Shown: positions 52,717 through 61,819, counted from the first letter of the stretch. The stretch is DNA of 64,000 nt from Microcella alkalica (GCF_014137945.1 NZ_JACGWX010000002.1:248001-312000), one strand, 5' to 3'. The notes: generated by a model not told the origin, from the sequence alone. Numbers and translations are program-made.

Positions 52717-53676
52717 GTGACGCGGGTGGCGGCCTGCCCGAACTGCGCTTCGCCACTGCGCGACGGGCTCCGTTTCTGCACGCAGTGCGGCACCGCTCTG
52801 CACGCGTCTCCTGCGACTCCGCCCGACCCCTTCGTCGATAGCCCGATCGAGCCCGGGTTCGAGCCCGTGCCGGCTCTCGGAGCGCACGCCCCCGAGCCGA
52901 TCGCCCGCCCGAGCATCCTCGGCCTCCTCGGGATGCCGTCTCCGACGTCGGTCGCCGACGATGAGCCCACCGCGGCACCGCCCGCGCCCGTGCACCCACT
53001 CGGGGTTCCGATCATCAGCGCGCGCCGGGCGCCGGGGCCGGGCGCGAACCCCACGCACATCGGCCGGGCGAGCTCGTACATCACGGCGCCGCCGGCAGTG
53101 GCTGCGGCACCTGCGTCGACGTCCCCGCCCGCCGGGCCGCCCGCCCACAGCGCGCCGCCCGCCCACACCGCGCCGGTCTCGCACAGCGCGACCTCTGCCC
53201 CGGCCGCCTCGCCCGAGGCGCTGAGCCGGACAGCTCCGTCGGAGCCCAGCCTTCCTCCTCTCGATCGCCAGTCCGTCGGCCGGTCCTCCGGGCGGCGCTA
53301 CTCGCCGCCGCCGGTGCGGAGCACCGCGGCCACCTGGGCCCTCGTCACGGGGCTCCTCCCGCTCCTTGTGTCACTCTTCGGCAACACCGTCACGACGCAT
53401 CTGGGCACCGAGGCGATCGAGGCGACTGCCTCCGGTGTGACCTCCGGCGCGTGGGCTCCCGTCTTCGTCGCGCTCTCGCTCGTCTTCGTCTCCAACGCCG
53501 CTCTACTGACCGTCTGCGCGATCACCGGGGTGCGCGGGATCCGTGAGACAGCCAACGGGGTAACCCGCGGTCGACCGCTCGCCGTCTCCGGGCTCGCCGC
53601 GGGCGCTGTCAACCTGGTGCTGCTCGTGGCGGGCCTCGTCATCTCCATCTCGGGGCTCTCGACCGTCCTCGCCTGA
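52717..53676 (+). CDS. Zinc-ribbon membrane protein
   Basis: A 319-residue protein. A zinc ribbon opens it (CPNCASPLRDGLRFCTQCGTAL, two CxxC knuckles), followed by about 190 disordered Pro/Ala/Ser-rich residues. Two helices at the C-terminus come last (ATWALVTGLLPLLVSLFGNTVTT; WAPVFVALSLVFVSNAALLTVCAI, and a third near the end). The overall form recalls DUF4190-type proteins. Function unknown. GTG 52717 is preceded by AGAAGG; a GTG three codons later is possible. Confidence 0.7.
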   Translation: MTRVAACPNCASPLRDGLRFCTQCGTALHASPATPPDPFVDSPIEPGFEPVPALGAHAPEPIARPSILGLLGMPSPTSVADDEPTAAPPAPVHPLGVPIISARRAPGPGANPTHIGRASSYITAPPAVAAAPASTSPPAGPPAHSAPPAHTAPVSHSATSAPAASPEALSRTAPSEPSLPPLDRQSVGRSSGRRYSPPPVRSTAATWALVTGLLPLLVSLFGNTVTTHLGTEAIEATASGVTSGAWAPVFVALSLVFVSNAALLTVCAITGVRGIRETANGVTRGRPLAVSGLAAGAVNLVLLVAGLVISISGLSTVLA

Positions 53677-53766
53677 CCCGGCTCGGCATCCGGTCGGATT
53701 CCTGTCGGCGTTCTCTCAGGGTGAAGCGCATCCGCATCGGTCGCTCGCGGGGAAGTGATGGATGTA

Positions 53767-53783
53767 AGGCGAATTCCGCCTTG
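53767..53783. repeat. Short palindrome in the DUF4397 gene leader
   Basis: AAGGCG and CGCCTT flank AATTC, 52 bases before the ATG at 53835. It may be a leader hairpin or operator; no regulator is known. Confidence 0.3.
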
Positions 53784-53834
53784 ACCCCGGAAGGGGCATC
53801 CGCCCCGCCCCCGGGGCCGTCAACTGGAGGAACA

Positions 53835-54668
53835 ATGCGCAACCGAATTCTCGCGGGCCTGGGCGTCGCCGCCCTCGTCACCGTGGGCGTCGCCGCCCCC
53901 GCGAACGCCATCAGCGACACCTCGGCCGACCTGTACGTCGTCCACGCCTTCCCGGGCCTGACGGTCGACGTGTACGTGAACGACGGCGACGAGCCGGCGC
54001 TCGCGAACTTCGAGCCGATGGATGTCGCGGGCCCGCTCGACCTGCCCGCCGGTGACTACAACTTCACGGTCGTCGCCGCCGGTGGCGACCCGACCGTCGA
54101 GGCCGAGGTCGCGATCCAGCTCAACGCGTCCCTCGCCGCCAACACGAGCTACACGGCCGTGGCGCACCCGCTCGAGGACGGCACTCCCGTGCTCTCGGCG
54201 TTCGTGAACGACGTCTCGGAGATCCCTGCCGGTGAGGGCAGGATCACGGTCCGTCACACCGCTCAGGTCGGCGCCGTCGACGTCCGCTCGGGCAACGCGG
54301 TCCTGATCACGGCGCTCGCGAACCCCGACGAGGCCGACGTGCTCCAGCTCCCCGCTGACACCTACGCCGACATCAACGTCGTGCCGACCGGCACCGACAC
54401 GCGCGCGATAGAGCTCGGCGATGTCGTGCTCCCCGCCGGCACGAACATCTTCGTGCACGCCTTCGGCCCCCTCGAGGACGAGTCCTTCGGCGCCGTGATC
54501 TTCACGATCGACGACCTCCACTCGGCTCCGGCCGGCGTCCCCGCCGGTGAGGCCGGCCTCGGCGGGCAGTCGAACGGCGGTCTGATCGCCCTCGGCGCCG
54601 CGCTCGTGCTCGCCCTCGCGGGCGCTGCGGTGGTCGTCCGTCGCCGGACCGTCGGCGCCGAGCGCTGA
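53835..54668 (+). CDS. DUF4397 domain-containing cell-surface protein
   Basis: A 277-residue exported protein. The signal peptide is MRNRILAGLGVAALVTVGVA with cleavage about AANA. Two DUF4397 repeats follow (YVVHAFPGLTVDVYVNDGDEP near 30 and RHTAQVGAVDVRSGNAVLIT near 145). The C-terminus carries a helix (GGLIALGAALVLALAGAAVVV) and RRRTVGAER, the layout of a cell-wall sorting signal. No LPXTG is found; VPAGEAGLGG stands at the usual place. The next gene is a class F sortase, so it may be its substrate, or simply a membrane-anchored protein. GGAGGAACA is the ribosome site. Confidence 0.82.
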   Translation: MRNRILAGLGVAALVTVGVAAPANAISDTSADLYVVHAFPGLTVDVYVNDGDEPALANFEPMDVAGPLDLPAGDYNFTVVAAGGDPTVEAEVAIQLNASLAANTSYTAVAHPLEDGTPVLSAFVNDVSEIPAGEGRITVRHTAQVGAVDVRSGNAVLITALANPDEADVLQLPADTYADINVVPTGTDTRAIELGDVVLPAGTNIFVHAFGPLEDESFGAVIFTIDDLHSAPAGVPAGEAGLGGQSNGGLIALGAALVLALAGAAVVVRRRTVGAER

Positions 54669-54697
54669 GCGCTGAGTCGAGTCTGAGGATCACGTCG

Positions 54698-55345
54698 ATG
54701 AGCGGGAGGGCTGCGCGGGCGATCGGTTTCACCGTCTCCGCCCTTCTGCTCCTCGGCGGGTGCTCTGCTCCGGAGCCTCAGCGGGCTCCGGAGCAGCGTG
54801 ATTCTGCACCTGCACCGACGTCGACCATGACGGCGACGGTCACGAGTCCGCGAGAGGTGCTCGACGCTCTCGCGGCGCGTGTCGCCCCCGCACCGGTGGC
54901 GCTCTCCGTGCCGGATCTCGGCATCGAGATGGCGGTTCTGCCGCAGGCGCTCGATGAGCGCGGGCAGATGGCGCTCCCCGCGAGCGCCTTCGACGCAGGC
55001 TGGTACCAGTACAGCGCCGGACCCGGGGCCAGCCAGGGCACTACCGTCCTGGCATCCCATGTCTTCACCGTCGCGGAGGGTGAGGGCCCGTTCCTCACAC
55101 TGCTCAACGCGCAGCCGGGTCAGCTCGTCTCGATCGTGGACGCAGAGGGGGAGCAGCACGAGTACCGCATCACGACGGTCGAGCAGATCCCGAAGGATGA
55201 CGTGCCGCTCGACCGCATCTTCACAACCGTGGGCGATCCTCGCCTGGTGATGGTCACCTGCGGAGGCGACTACGACGCCGACTATGCCAGCGGTGTCGGC
55301 CGTTACCAGGACAACGTCATCGTCACCGCTGAGCGGTTGTCATGA
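54698..55345 (+). CDS. Class F sortase
   Basis: A 215-residue transpeptidase. A signal helix (AIGFTVSALLLLGGCSAP) anchors it and may be a weak lipobox (LGGC). Catalytic residues are His121 (LASHVF), Cys188 (VMVTCGG) and Arg202 (GRYQDNVIV), in the order and spacing of sortases. Class F enzymes are usual in actinobacteria. It should attach surface proteins, plausibly the DUF4397 protein upstream. Start ATG 54698 lies 29 bases after that gene. Confidence 0.88.
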   Translation: MSGRAARAIGFTVSALLLLGGCSAPEPQRAPEQRDSAPAPTSTMTATVTSPREVLDALAARVAPAPVALSVPDLGIEMAVLPQALDERGQMALPASAFDAGWYQYSAGPGASQGTTVLASHVFTVAEGEGPFLTLLNAQPGQLVSIVDAEGEQHEYRITTVEQIPKDDVPLDRIFTTVGDPRLVMVTCGGDYDADYASGVGRYQDNVIVTAERLS

Positions 55346-55421
55346 CAGCCCCGTTCGCTACCATGACGCGCACGGCCATTTCTCGTCCCGGCCATTCGAT
55401 GCAGCGGGAGCGGACCAGCAC

Positions 55422-55985
55422 GTGGTGACAGCGATCGACGACGGAACCGAGCTGGCGCGGAGGCTCGTCGCCGGCGACGAGCGGGCGCTCGCAGACATCT
55501 ACGGTTGCTGGAGCTCGCTGGTGTACTCGCTCGCGATGCGCTCGCTCAAGGACATCTCGGATGCCGAGGACGCCACGCAGCGCGTGTTCGTGAAGGCGTG
55601 GCAGAGCCGCGAGCGGTACGACGCGAGTCGAGCCAGCCTCTCAGCCTGGCTCGTCGGCATCACCCGGAACGTCATCGCTGACGCCCACGAGGCCCGCTCG
55701 CGCGAGCGATCGATCACCGAACAGCTCACCGCGATCACCTCGACCGGCGAGACGGCGGCACCCGACGCCGAACTGGCCGATCGCCTCGTCGTCGCCGACG
55801 AGATGGCCCGGCTCGACCCCATACCGCGCCAGGTCGTCGAGCTCGCGTTCTTCGACGACCTCACCCATACGCAGATCGCCGACCGAATGGACATGCCCGT
55901 CGGCACGGTGAAGTCCCATATCAGACGAAGCCTCGCGAGGCTGCGAGACCGCATGGAGGTGAGCCATGGAGCACAGCAGTCCTGA
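55422..55985 (+). CDS. ECF RNA polymerase sigma factor (SigK-like)
   Basis: A 187-residue sigma factor. Region 2 includes ALADIYGCWSSLVYSLAMRSLKDISDAEDATQRVFVKAWQ and WLVGITRNVIADAHEARSRER; region 4 includes IPRQVVELAFFDDLTHTQIADRMDMPVGTVKSHIRRSLARLRDRM. The anti-sigma gene overlaps by 20 bases. GTG at 55422 is used (GGGAG 11 bases upstream), with GTG 55425 next to it. It most likely drives the upstream DUF4397-sortase genes, as similar sigK loci regulate nearby surface-protein genes. Confidence 0.92.
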   Translation: MVTAIDDGTELARRLVAGDERALADIYGCWSSLVYSLAMRSLKDISDAEDATQRVFVKAWQSRERYDASRASLSAWLVGITRNVIADAHEARSRERSITEQLTAITSTGETAAPDAELADRLVVADEMARLDPIPRQVVELAFFDDLTHTQIADRMDMPVGTVKSHIRRSLARLRDRMEVSHGAQQS

Positions 55986-56838
55986 CCGCGCACCGCGCGA
56001 GAGGCGCGACGGCGCCCTGGTGCACCTCGACGCCGAGGCGATCGCGCTCATCGCGATCGGCGAGGCCCCGTCCTCGCCCGGCGAGGCGCAGCACCTGGCC
56101 GTGTGCCCGGCGTGCCGCTCCGAGCTGGACCAGCTCCACGGTGCGGCGCAGATCGCGCGCACCACTCTCGGCGAGGGCGCCTTCGTCGCGCCGGCCGCGT
56201 CGGTGTGGGCGGGGATCCATCGCGAGCTCGGGCTCGCCCCCGACGTCCGACCGCCCGGCTTCGGTCCGGTCGCCGTGGACGCACCGCGCGCCGTGGACGC
56301 AACGCGCGCCGCAGACGCTTCGCGCTCGGCTGACGAGATCGCGCGCACCACCTCGGCGCCCGAATCGAGGTTCGCCGATGGGAGAGAGCGGCACGGCCGG
56401 CTGCGCCGCGTCATCGCCCCCCTCATCGGCGTCGCCGCGGTGGCCGCCGGGATCGGCGCCGCGGCGCTGTGGTGGGATGCCCTTCGCCCGGCTCCCGAGC
56501 GGACGTTGCTCGCGAGCGCCTCCCTCGACGCTCTTCCCGCCTGGGAGGGCTCCACCGGTTCCGCTGTCGTGACCGAGAGCGCCGACGGCGAGCGTCTCGT
56601 CTCCGTCGAGCTCTCCGCTTCGGCGGAGGGCGACGGTGTCCGCGAGGTGTGGCTCCTGACTCCCGAGGTCGACGGGCTCATCAGCCTCGGCCTTCTCGAC
56701 GGCGAGTCCGGCTCGTTCGTCATCCCGGCGGGAATCGACCTCGCCGAGTACCCGATCGTCGATGTGAGCCTCGAGCCGATCGACGGCGACCCTTCCCACT
56801 CGGGCGACTCGATCGTCCGCGGCGCGCTCGACGTCTAG
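55966..56838 (+). CDS. Anti-sigma factor (RskA-like)
   Basis: A 290-residue membrane anti-sigma protein. A cytosolic domain with a CxxC pair (LAVCPACRSELDQL) holds the sigma factor, one helix at about 150-168 (APLIGVAAVAAGIGAAALWW) crosses the membrane, and the outer RskA domain follows (REVWLLTPEVDGLISLGLLDGESGSFVIP). A Pro/Ala linker lies between. The ATG overlaps the sigma gene. The stop codon TAG is part of the CTAG target of the IS copy that begins at 56839; the C-terminus SGDSIVRGALDV looks complete, so the insertion left it intact. Confidence 0.9.
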   Translation: MEHSSPDRAPRERRDGALVHLDAEAIALIAIGEAPSSPGEAQHLAVCPACRSELDQLHGAAQIARTTLGEGAFVAPAASVWAGIHRELGLAPDVRPPGFGPVAVDAPRAVDATRAADASRSADEIARTTSAPESRFADGRERHGRLRRVIAPLIGVAAVAAGIGAAALWWDALRPAPERTLLASASLDALPAWEGSTGSAVVTESADGERLVSVELSASAEGDGVREVWLLTPEVDGLISLGLLDGESGSFVIPAGIDLAEYPIVDVSLEPIDGDPSHSGDSIVRGALDV

Positions 56839-57774
56839 GGCGTGTCTCCTAAGCGTTTGAGCCAGAGTGTGATGGCTCGCAGGACCGCGCCGCCGCGGTA
56901 GGTGAGCGCGAGTTTGTCGTATCTGGTGGCGAGCCCACGCCATTGCTTGTCTTCGTTGAAGCCGCGTTCGACAACGTTGCGACCCTTGTAGTCCTCGACG
57001 TCGTAGCTGACTGGTCGCCCGCCACGGGAGCCGCGACGCTGCCGGTGTCCCTGCTGGTCGGAGGGCTCGGGGATCACGGCGACGATCCCGCGTTCGCGCA
57101 GGCGGGTGCGGATGGCACGCGAGGAATACGCCTTGTCGCCGCGGACGCGGTCCGGTCTCGAGCGGGGCCTGCCCGGGCCACGCCGGCCAACTTTGAGGTG
57201 GTCCATGAGCACGGGGAACATCGGGGCATCGCCGGCCTGCCCGGGGCCGACCAGCACGACCAGCGGTAGCCCGCGGCCGTCGACGAGGTGGTGGATCTTC
57301 GTGCTCAACCCTCCGCGTGACCTGCCAATCGCGTGGTCAGGCGGCTCCTCCCGCAAATTCTTGTAACTCGATAGAGCCCCCTGTGTCGCGCGGGAGGTTC
57401 GTTGCGTGCTGATGCGCACGGTTGATGGTGGAGTCCACGCTGACGGCCCATTCGATCTCGCCCGCTGCGTCCGCGTCAGCGAGGATCTCGGCGTAGATAC
57501 GATCCCAAGTGCCGTCTCCGCTGAACCGGCGATGACGCTTCCACGCGGTCTGCCACGGCCCGAACTCGGCGGGCAGATCACGCCACGGCGAACCCGTCCG
57601 ATACCGCCACACGATCCCCTCCAGCACCCGACGATGCTCCTGAAACGGTCGCCCGCCCTTGCGGGAAGCGATCGGCATCAAAGGCTCGATCCGAGCCCAA
57701 GCAGAATCCGACAAAGTACGAGTACGCGTCACGCTCCCAGCCTGCCGCAACATCCCGCAGAGGTTACGAGACAC
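56835..57774 (-). CDS. IS5-family transposase, OrfA/OrfB read by frameshift (copy 1)
   Basis: OrfA (57774-57337) holds the DUF4096-like DNA-binding part (ARIEPLMPIASRKGGRPFQEHRRVLEGIVWRYRTGSPWRDLP) and the first catalytic Asp in VSVDSTINRAHQHA. OrfB, in the +1 frame, holds GLSTKIHHLVDGRGLPLVVL, the second Asp in RGDKAYSS and the Glu in VERGFNEDKQWRGLATRYDKLA. All three DDE residues therefore need a fused product, made by a +1 shift near 57355-57367. The OrfB stop TAG comes from the flanking CTAG. Confidence 0.9.
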
Positions 57775-57777
57775 GCC
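56839..57777 (-). mobile_element. IS5-family (IS427-like) insertion sequence, copy 1
   Basis: A 939-bp element bounded by CTAG on both sides (56835-56838 and 57778-57781). Terminal inverted repeats are GGCGTGTCTC followed by C or G and TAA. It carries two overlapping frames of a DDE transposase read on the minus strand. At protein level it is identical to copy 2 (60881-61819), and it is in the opposite orientation. It landed exactly between the stops of the anti-sigma and hdeD-like genes. Confidence 0.95.
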
Positions 57778-58341
57778 CTAGTCGCGAGCGCGAGCCGCGA
57801 GCAGACCGACGACGACCAGCAGCAGACCGACCGCGATCAGGAACGTCGCCCCCACGGCGAGCACGGTCGCGAGCGCGGCTGCCGGGAGGGCGAGCACGAG
57901 GATGCCCGCGGCGATCGAGAGCGCGCAGGTCGCGATCGCGAGGCCCCGCGGCGCGGTCGCGGCCTCCGGCAGTCCGCCGAACAGCCCCGCGACCCCGTCG
58001 ATGATCCAGCCGAGGCCCACGACGGTGACGAGCAGGGCGAGCCCCGCGGCCGGGCTCGCGATCGCGATGATCCCCGCGACGAGCACGATCGCGCCGAGCA
58101 CGGCCACGAACCAGCGCAGCGCTCGGGGGAGGGCCGGCCCTCGGAGCGCGACGAGCAGGCGCAGCGCGCCGACGGTCACGAGGTGCGCCCCGAACAGCAC
58201 GGCAATCGTCACGAGCGTCGCCGACGGCCACGTGAGCGCGACGACGCCGAGAAGAGCCGACACGGCGCCGACGATGAGCAGGAGCGGCAGAGGGCGCGAC
58301 GGAGCGGTCGAGGGCATGCCCACAGTCTGCCCGAGGCTCAC
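57778..58341 (-). CDS. HdeD family membrane protein
   Basis: A 187-residue membrane protein with six helices in three repeats (LLLIVGAVSALLGVVALTWP; GAIVLVAGIIAIASPAAGLALLVTVVGLGWIIDGVAGL; LSIAAGILVLALPAAALATVLAVGATFLIAVGLLLVVVGLLA). HdeD proteins are associated with acid stress in enterobacteria; the actinobacterial role is unknown. The start may be 58341 or the ATG at 58317. Its stop is part of the CTAG flanking IS copy 1. Confidence 0.82.
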   Translation of the reverse strand: MSLGQTVGMPSTAPSRPLPLLLIVGAVSALLGVVALTWPSATLVTIAVLFGAHLVTVGALRLLVALRGPALPRALRWFVAVLGAIVLVAGIIAIASPAAGLALLVTVVGLGWIIDGVAGLFGGLPEAATAPRGLAIATCALSIAAGILVLALPAAALATVLAVGATFLIAVGLLLVVVGLLAARARD

Positions 58342-58361
58342 CGCGTCAGATCTCAGGAGCC

Positions 58362-58784
58362 TCAGTACCGCTCGGGCTCCGGGGCCCGCTCGAAGCGCCG
58401 ACCGCTAACCTCCTCCGGCACGATGCGCACCCATCGGTACTTGAGCGTCGGCAGCCACGGCGAGAGGGGAAGGGTGTCGGCCGCGTCGATCTCGCTCTGC
58501 AGCTCGAGCCGCTCGGCCCGACCCTTGACGACGACGCTCCAGGCCTCCTCGTCGGTCGCGCCGTCGATCTCGAAGGCGACGCGATCGTTGATCGAGAGCT
58601 CGAGGAGCTTCGTGCCGGGCGCCGTGCGGAAGTAGAGCATCCGATCGCGCGTCGCGTAGTTCACGGGGAAGATGTCGACGGTGCCGGCGGCGGTGACCGC
58701 GAGCCGTCCGAGGCTGCGCGATCCGAGCGCCTCCCAGCACTCGTCCGCCGAGAGCTCCGTGATGGGGCCGAGTCCGATGGTCAT
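58362..58784 (-). CDS. Pyridoxamine 5'-phosphate oxidase-fold (FMN/F420-binding) protein
   Basis: A 140-residue split-barrel protein. It opens with LSADECWEALGSRSLGRLAVTAAGTVDIFPVNYATRDRMLYFRTAPGTKLLEL, typical of the PNPOx-like Rv-type family that binds FMN, F420 or heme. It is not PdxH, which is encoded at 23246. The substrate is unknown. GGAAAGGAGCGCCC precedes the ATG at 58784. Confidence 0.85.
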   Translation of the reverse strand: MTIGLGPITELSADECWEALGSRSLGRLAVTAAGTVDIFPVNYATRDRMLYFRTAPGTKLLELSINDRVAFEIDGATDEEAWSVVVKGRAERLELQSEIDAADTLPLSPWLPTLKYRWVRIVPEEVSGRRFERAPEPERY

Positions 58785-58881
58785 GGGCGCTCCTTTCCGC
58801 TGCCCTCATCAGACTCCCGACGGGGTGCGGCGCGTCAGGGCCGAAAGTCCCGCGTCCTCTGCTGAGGCGACGGCACGCCGG

Positions 58882-60060
58882 TCACCGGCTGCAGGACCCG
58901 GTGCTGACGCTCGCGCTGAGGCCGGGCGCGGCGGCGATCACGGGGTCGAGCTCGGCCATCGTGTGCGCGTATCCGATGCCGTCGCGGTTCTGGGCCTTGG
59001 CGAAGATCATGCCGACCACTGTGCCGTCGAGGGCGAGCACCGGCCCCCCCGAGTTCCCCGGGTTCACCTCGGCGGCGAGCGTGTAGGTGTCGCGCGGGAA
59101 CGCCCCCTCGCCGTCGATCCCGGGCGAGCTGATGGTGCCGACCTGCACCACCTCCGCGCCACCGGAGACGAACGGCCCGCCCCACGGGTAGCCCTGCACG
59201 GCGCCGACATCGCCCACGGCGATCGTGTCGCCGAGAGCGAGCGTCGCGACGGGCAGCTCGTCGACCGCGACGATCGCGATGTCCTGCTGGCCGTCGAAGT
59301 AGACGACCCGACCGGCGAGTCCGCCGACTCCGGGGAACTCGATCGTGGGCTCGTCGACCCCGGCCACGACATGCGCGTTGGTCAGCAGGCGGTCCTCGGC
59401 GATCACGAACGCGCTTCCCGACTGCACCTGCCCGCACGCGAATGCCGATCCGCTGATCCGGCCGACCGACTGCCCCGCACGGCGCAGCTCGGGGTTCTGC
59501 GCGTCGATGACGGGCGGGGGAGGGGGGACGACGTCGCCGAGCGCGTCGGCGATGCGAGGGATGCCCTCGCTCACGACGAGGCTGCGCACCTGGCCGAGCG
59601 CGCTCGCCACCGGGTCAGGCGTGAATCGCTCGATCGTGCGCAGCACGGTCGAGCTCGCCGTCGTTGTCGACACGACGGGGATTCCCAGTGCGGTGACGGT
59701 CGAGCCCACGAGGCTCATGACGAGGAGCGAGACGACGCCGCCGGCGATCGCGCCGCCGACGCGGTCGAGGGGCCGTGCGCGACGGGCGACGCCTCGACGC
59801 CAGACGTGGCCGATGCGCTCGCCGAGGCTCAGGCCGCCCACGACGAACAGGACGATGGCGAGGAAGACCGCCGTCGCCCTCCAGGTCGGCTCGGCGATCC
59901 AGGTCGTGATGAACGGGATGAGCAGGAAGGCCAGGATCGCGCCGATCGCCGCGCCGATCACGGAGCCGAGAGTGAAGAGGAAGCCCGCGGCCGCACCGCG
60001 GGCGACCGCGCCGACCAGGAGGAGCAGAAGGAGGACGTCGAGGAGCAGCGGCAGCAGCAT
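58882..60060 (-). CDS. MarP-like membrane serine protease (CvpA domain plus trypsin-like domain)
   Basis: A 392-residue protein. Four N-terminal helices form the CvpA/colicin V part (LLLVGAVARGAAAGFLFTLGSVIGAAIGAILAFLLIPFI). The outer trypsin-like protease has His230 (LLTNAHVVAG), Asp260 (QQDIAIVAV) and Ser337 (VNPGNSGGP); Cys209 and the C-terminal Cys could form a disulfide. Mycobacterium MarP (Rv3671c) has this architecture and is needed for acid resistance by activating a peptidoglycan hydrolase. The neighbouring HdeD gene hints at a common acid-stress theme, which is inference. ATG 60060 is the first start. Confidence 0.92.
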   Translation of the reverse strand: MLLPLLLDVLLLLLLVGAVARGAAAGFLFTLGSVIGAAIGAILAFLLIPFITTWIAEPTWRATAVFLAIVLFVVGGLSLGERIGHVWRRGVARRARPLDRVGGAIAGGVVSLLVMSLVGSTVTALGIPVVSTTTASSTVLRTIERFTPDPVASALGQVRSLVVSEGIPRIADALGDVVPPPPPVIDAQNPELRRAGQSVGRISGSAFACGQVQSGSAFVIAEDRLLTNAHVVAGVDEPTIEFPGVGGLAGRVVYFDGQQDIAIVAVDELPVATLALGDTIAVGDVGAVQGYPWGGPFVSGGAEVVQVGTISSPGIDGEGAFPRDTYTLAAEVNPGNSGGPVLALDGTVVGMIFAKAQNRDGIGYAHTMAELDPVIAAAPGLSASVSTGSCSR

Positions 60061-60206
60061 CCGGCCCTCTTTTCGACTCGCAACCTTGTCGGAATTCTTG
60101 CACGCCGTCCGTGGCAGTGTCGGGCCGTACGCGTCGGTGGGCTCTGACAGACTTCCGGAGGAGCCGTCAACTCGGCTCGTTGCACTGCGGAAGAGGTCTT
60201 CACCGA

Positions 60207-60880
60207 ATGGTCACCGGCGCCCTGAAGTCGAAAGTCGACGCGGTCTGGAACGCCTTCTGGACAGGCGGTATAGCGAACCCGATCGAGGTGATCGAGCAGA
60301 TCACCTATCTGCTGTTCATCCGCCGCCTCGACGAGTTGCAGCTGCTCGCTGAGAACCGGGCCCGCGTCACCGGTGAGCCGCTGGTGCATGTGGTCTTCGG
60401 CGAAGGCATGAGCGCACCGCCCGGTCGCACCCCGCGCCCGCTGAACGACCTGCGCTGGTCGCGCTTCAAGAACCTCGACGCGACCGCCATGTTCGAGGTT
60501 GTCGACGGGCACGTGTTCCCGATGCTCCGTTCCATGGGCGAGCAGGGTTCGAGCTTCTCGGCCAACATGAAAGACGCGCGGTTCACGATTCCGACTCCGG
60601 CGCTGCTGGCCAAGGTCGTCGACCTGCTCGAGGCCATCCCGATGGATGACACCGATGCCAAGGGCGACATCTACGAGTACATGCTCAGCAAGCTCGCCAC
60701 CTCGGGCACGAACGGGCAGTTCCGAACCCCGCGCCACATCATCCGCCTCATGGTCGACATGACAGCGCCGAAGCCGGGTGACCGCATCGTCGACCCCGCT
60801 GCCGGCACGGCTGGCTTCTTGACGGTCGCGAGCGAATACCTGCGTGAGCATCACCCCGAGATCTGGGCGGATGCCGCTAG
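60207..60880 (+). pseudogene. hsdM: Type I restriction-modification methyltransferase subunit HsdM, 5' part (disrupted by IS)
   Basis: The first 224 codons of hsdM. HsdM_N-type text (LKSKVDAVWNAFWTGGIANPIEVIEQITYLLFIRRLDELQ) is followed by the SAM-binding motif DPAAGTAGFL at 196-205. The frame is intact up to the CTAG at 60877-60880, after which IS copy 2 adds RACLVTSAGCC and a stop. The 3' part continues in frame at 61822. The gene should have been 503 residues long; the missing part holds the catalytic NPPF. Confidence 0.93.
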
Positions 60881-61819
60881 GGCGTGTCTCGTAACCTCTG
60901 CGGGATGTTGCGGCAGGCTGGGAGCGTGACGCGTACTCGTACTTTGTCGGATTCTGCTTGGGCTCGGATCGAGCCTTTGATGCCGATCGCTTCCCGCAAG
61001 GGCGGGCGACCGTTTCAGGAGCATCGTCGGGTGCTGGAGGGGATCGTGTGGCGGTATCGGACGGGTTCGCCGTGGCGTGATCTGCCCGCCGAGTTCGGGC
61101 CGTGGCAGACCGCGTGGAAGCGTCATCGCCGGTTCAGCGGAGACGGCACTTGGGATCGTATCTACGCCGAGATCCTCGCTGACGCGGACGCAGCGGGCGA
61201 GATCGAATGGGCCGTCAGCGTGGACTCCACCATCAACCGTGCGCATCAGCACGCAACGAACCTCCCGCGCGACACAGGGGGCTCTATCGAGTTACAAGAA
61301 TTTGCGGGAGGAGCCGCCTGACCACGCGATTGGCAGGTCACGCGGAGGGTTGAGCACGAAGATCCACCACCTCGTCGACGGCCGCGGGCTACCGCTGGTC
61401 GTGCTGGTCGGCCCCGGGCAGGCCGGCGATGCCCCGATGTTCCCCGTGCTCATGGACCACCTCAAAGTTGGCCGGCGTGGCCCGGGCAGGCCCCGCTCGA
61501 GACCGGACCGCGTCCGCGGCGACAAGGCGTATTCCTCGCGTGCCATCCGCACCCGCCTGCGCGAACGCGGGATCGTCGCCGTGATCCCCGAGCCCTCCGA
61601 CCAGCAGGGACACCGGCAGCGTCGCGGCTCCCGTGGCGGGCGACCAGTCAGCTACGACGTCGAGGACTACAAGGGTCGCAACGTTGTCGAACGCGGCTTC
61701 AACGAAGACAAGCAATGGCGTGGGCTCGCCACCAGATACGACAAACTCGCGCTCACCTACCGCGGCGGCGCGGTCCTGCGAGCCATCACACTCTGGCTCA
61801 AACGCTTAGGAGACACGCC
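60881..61819 (+). mobile_element. IS5-family (IS427-like) insertion sequence, copy 2, inside hsdM
   Basis: A 939-bp element with the same ends and proteins as copy 1, flanked by CTAG at 60877-60880 and 61820-61823. Removing it together with one CTAG restores the hsdM frame exactly (...GCC GCT AGC CGC GAT CAC TTC AAT...), so this is a 4-bp CTAG target duplication and a simple recent insertion. Confidence 0.97.

Noticed and set aside
53677-53834. ECF promoter upstream of the DUF4397 gene
   Set aside because: GGAAGT and CGAATT occur (53751, 53770) but their spacing is 13 bases, unlike the 16-17 expected. Not listed as a promoter.
54600-54668. LPXTG sorting motif in the DUF4397 protein
   Set aside because: No LPXTG or close variant is present; only VPAGEAG in a similar position. 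Reported as a question, not a feature.
57782-60876. Composite transposon between the two IS copies
   Set aside because: Each copy has its own CTAG duplication and the genes between look like ordinary chromosomal genes plus the hsdM 5' part. Two independent insertions explain it better.
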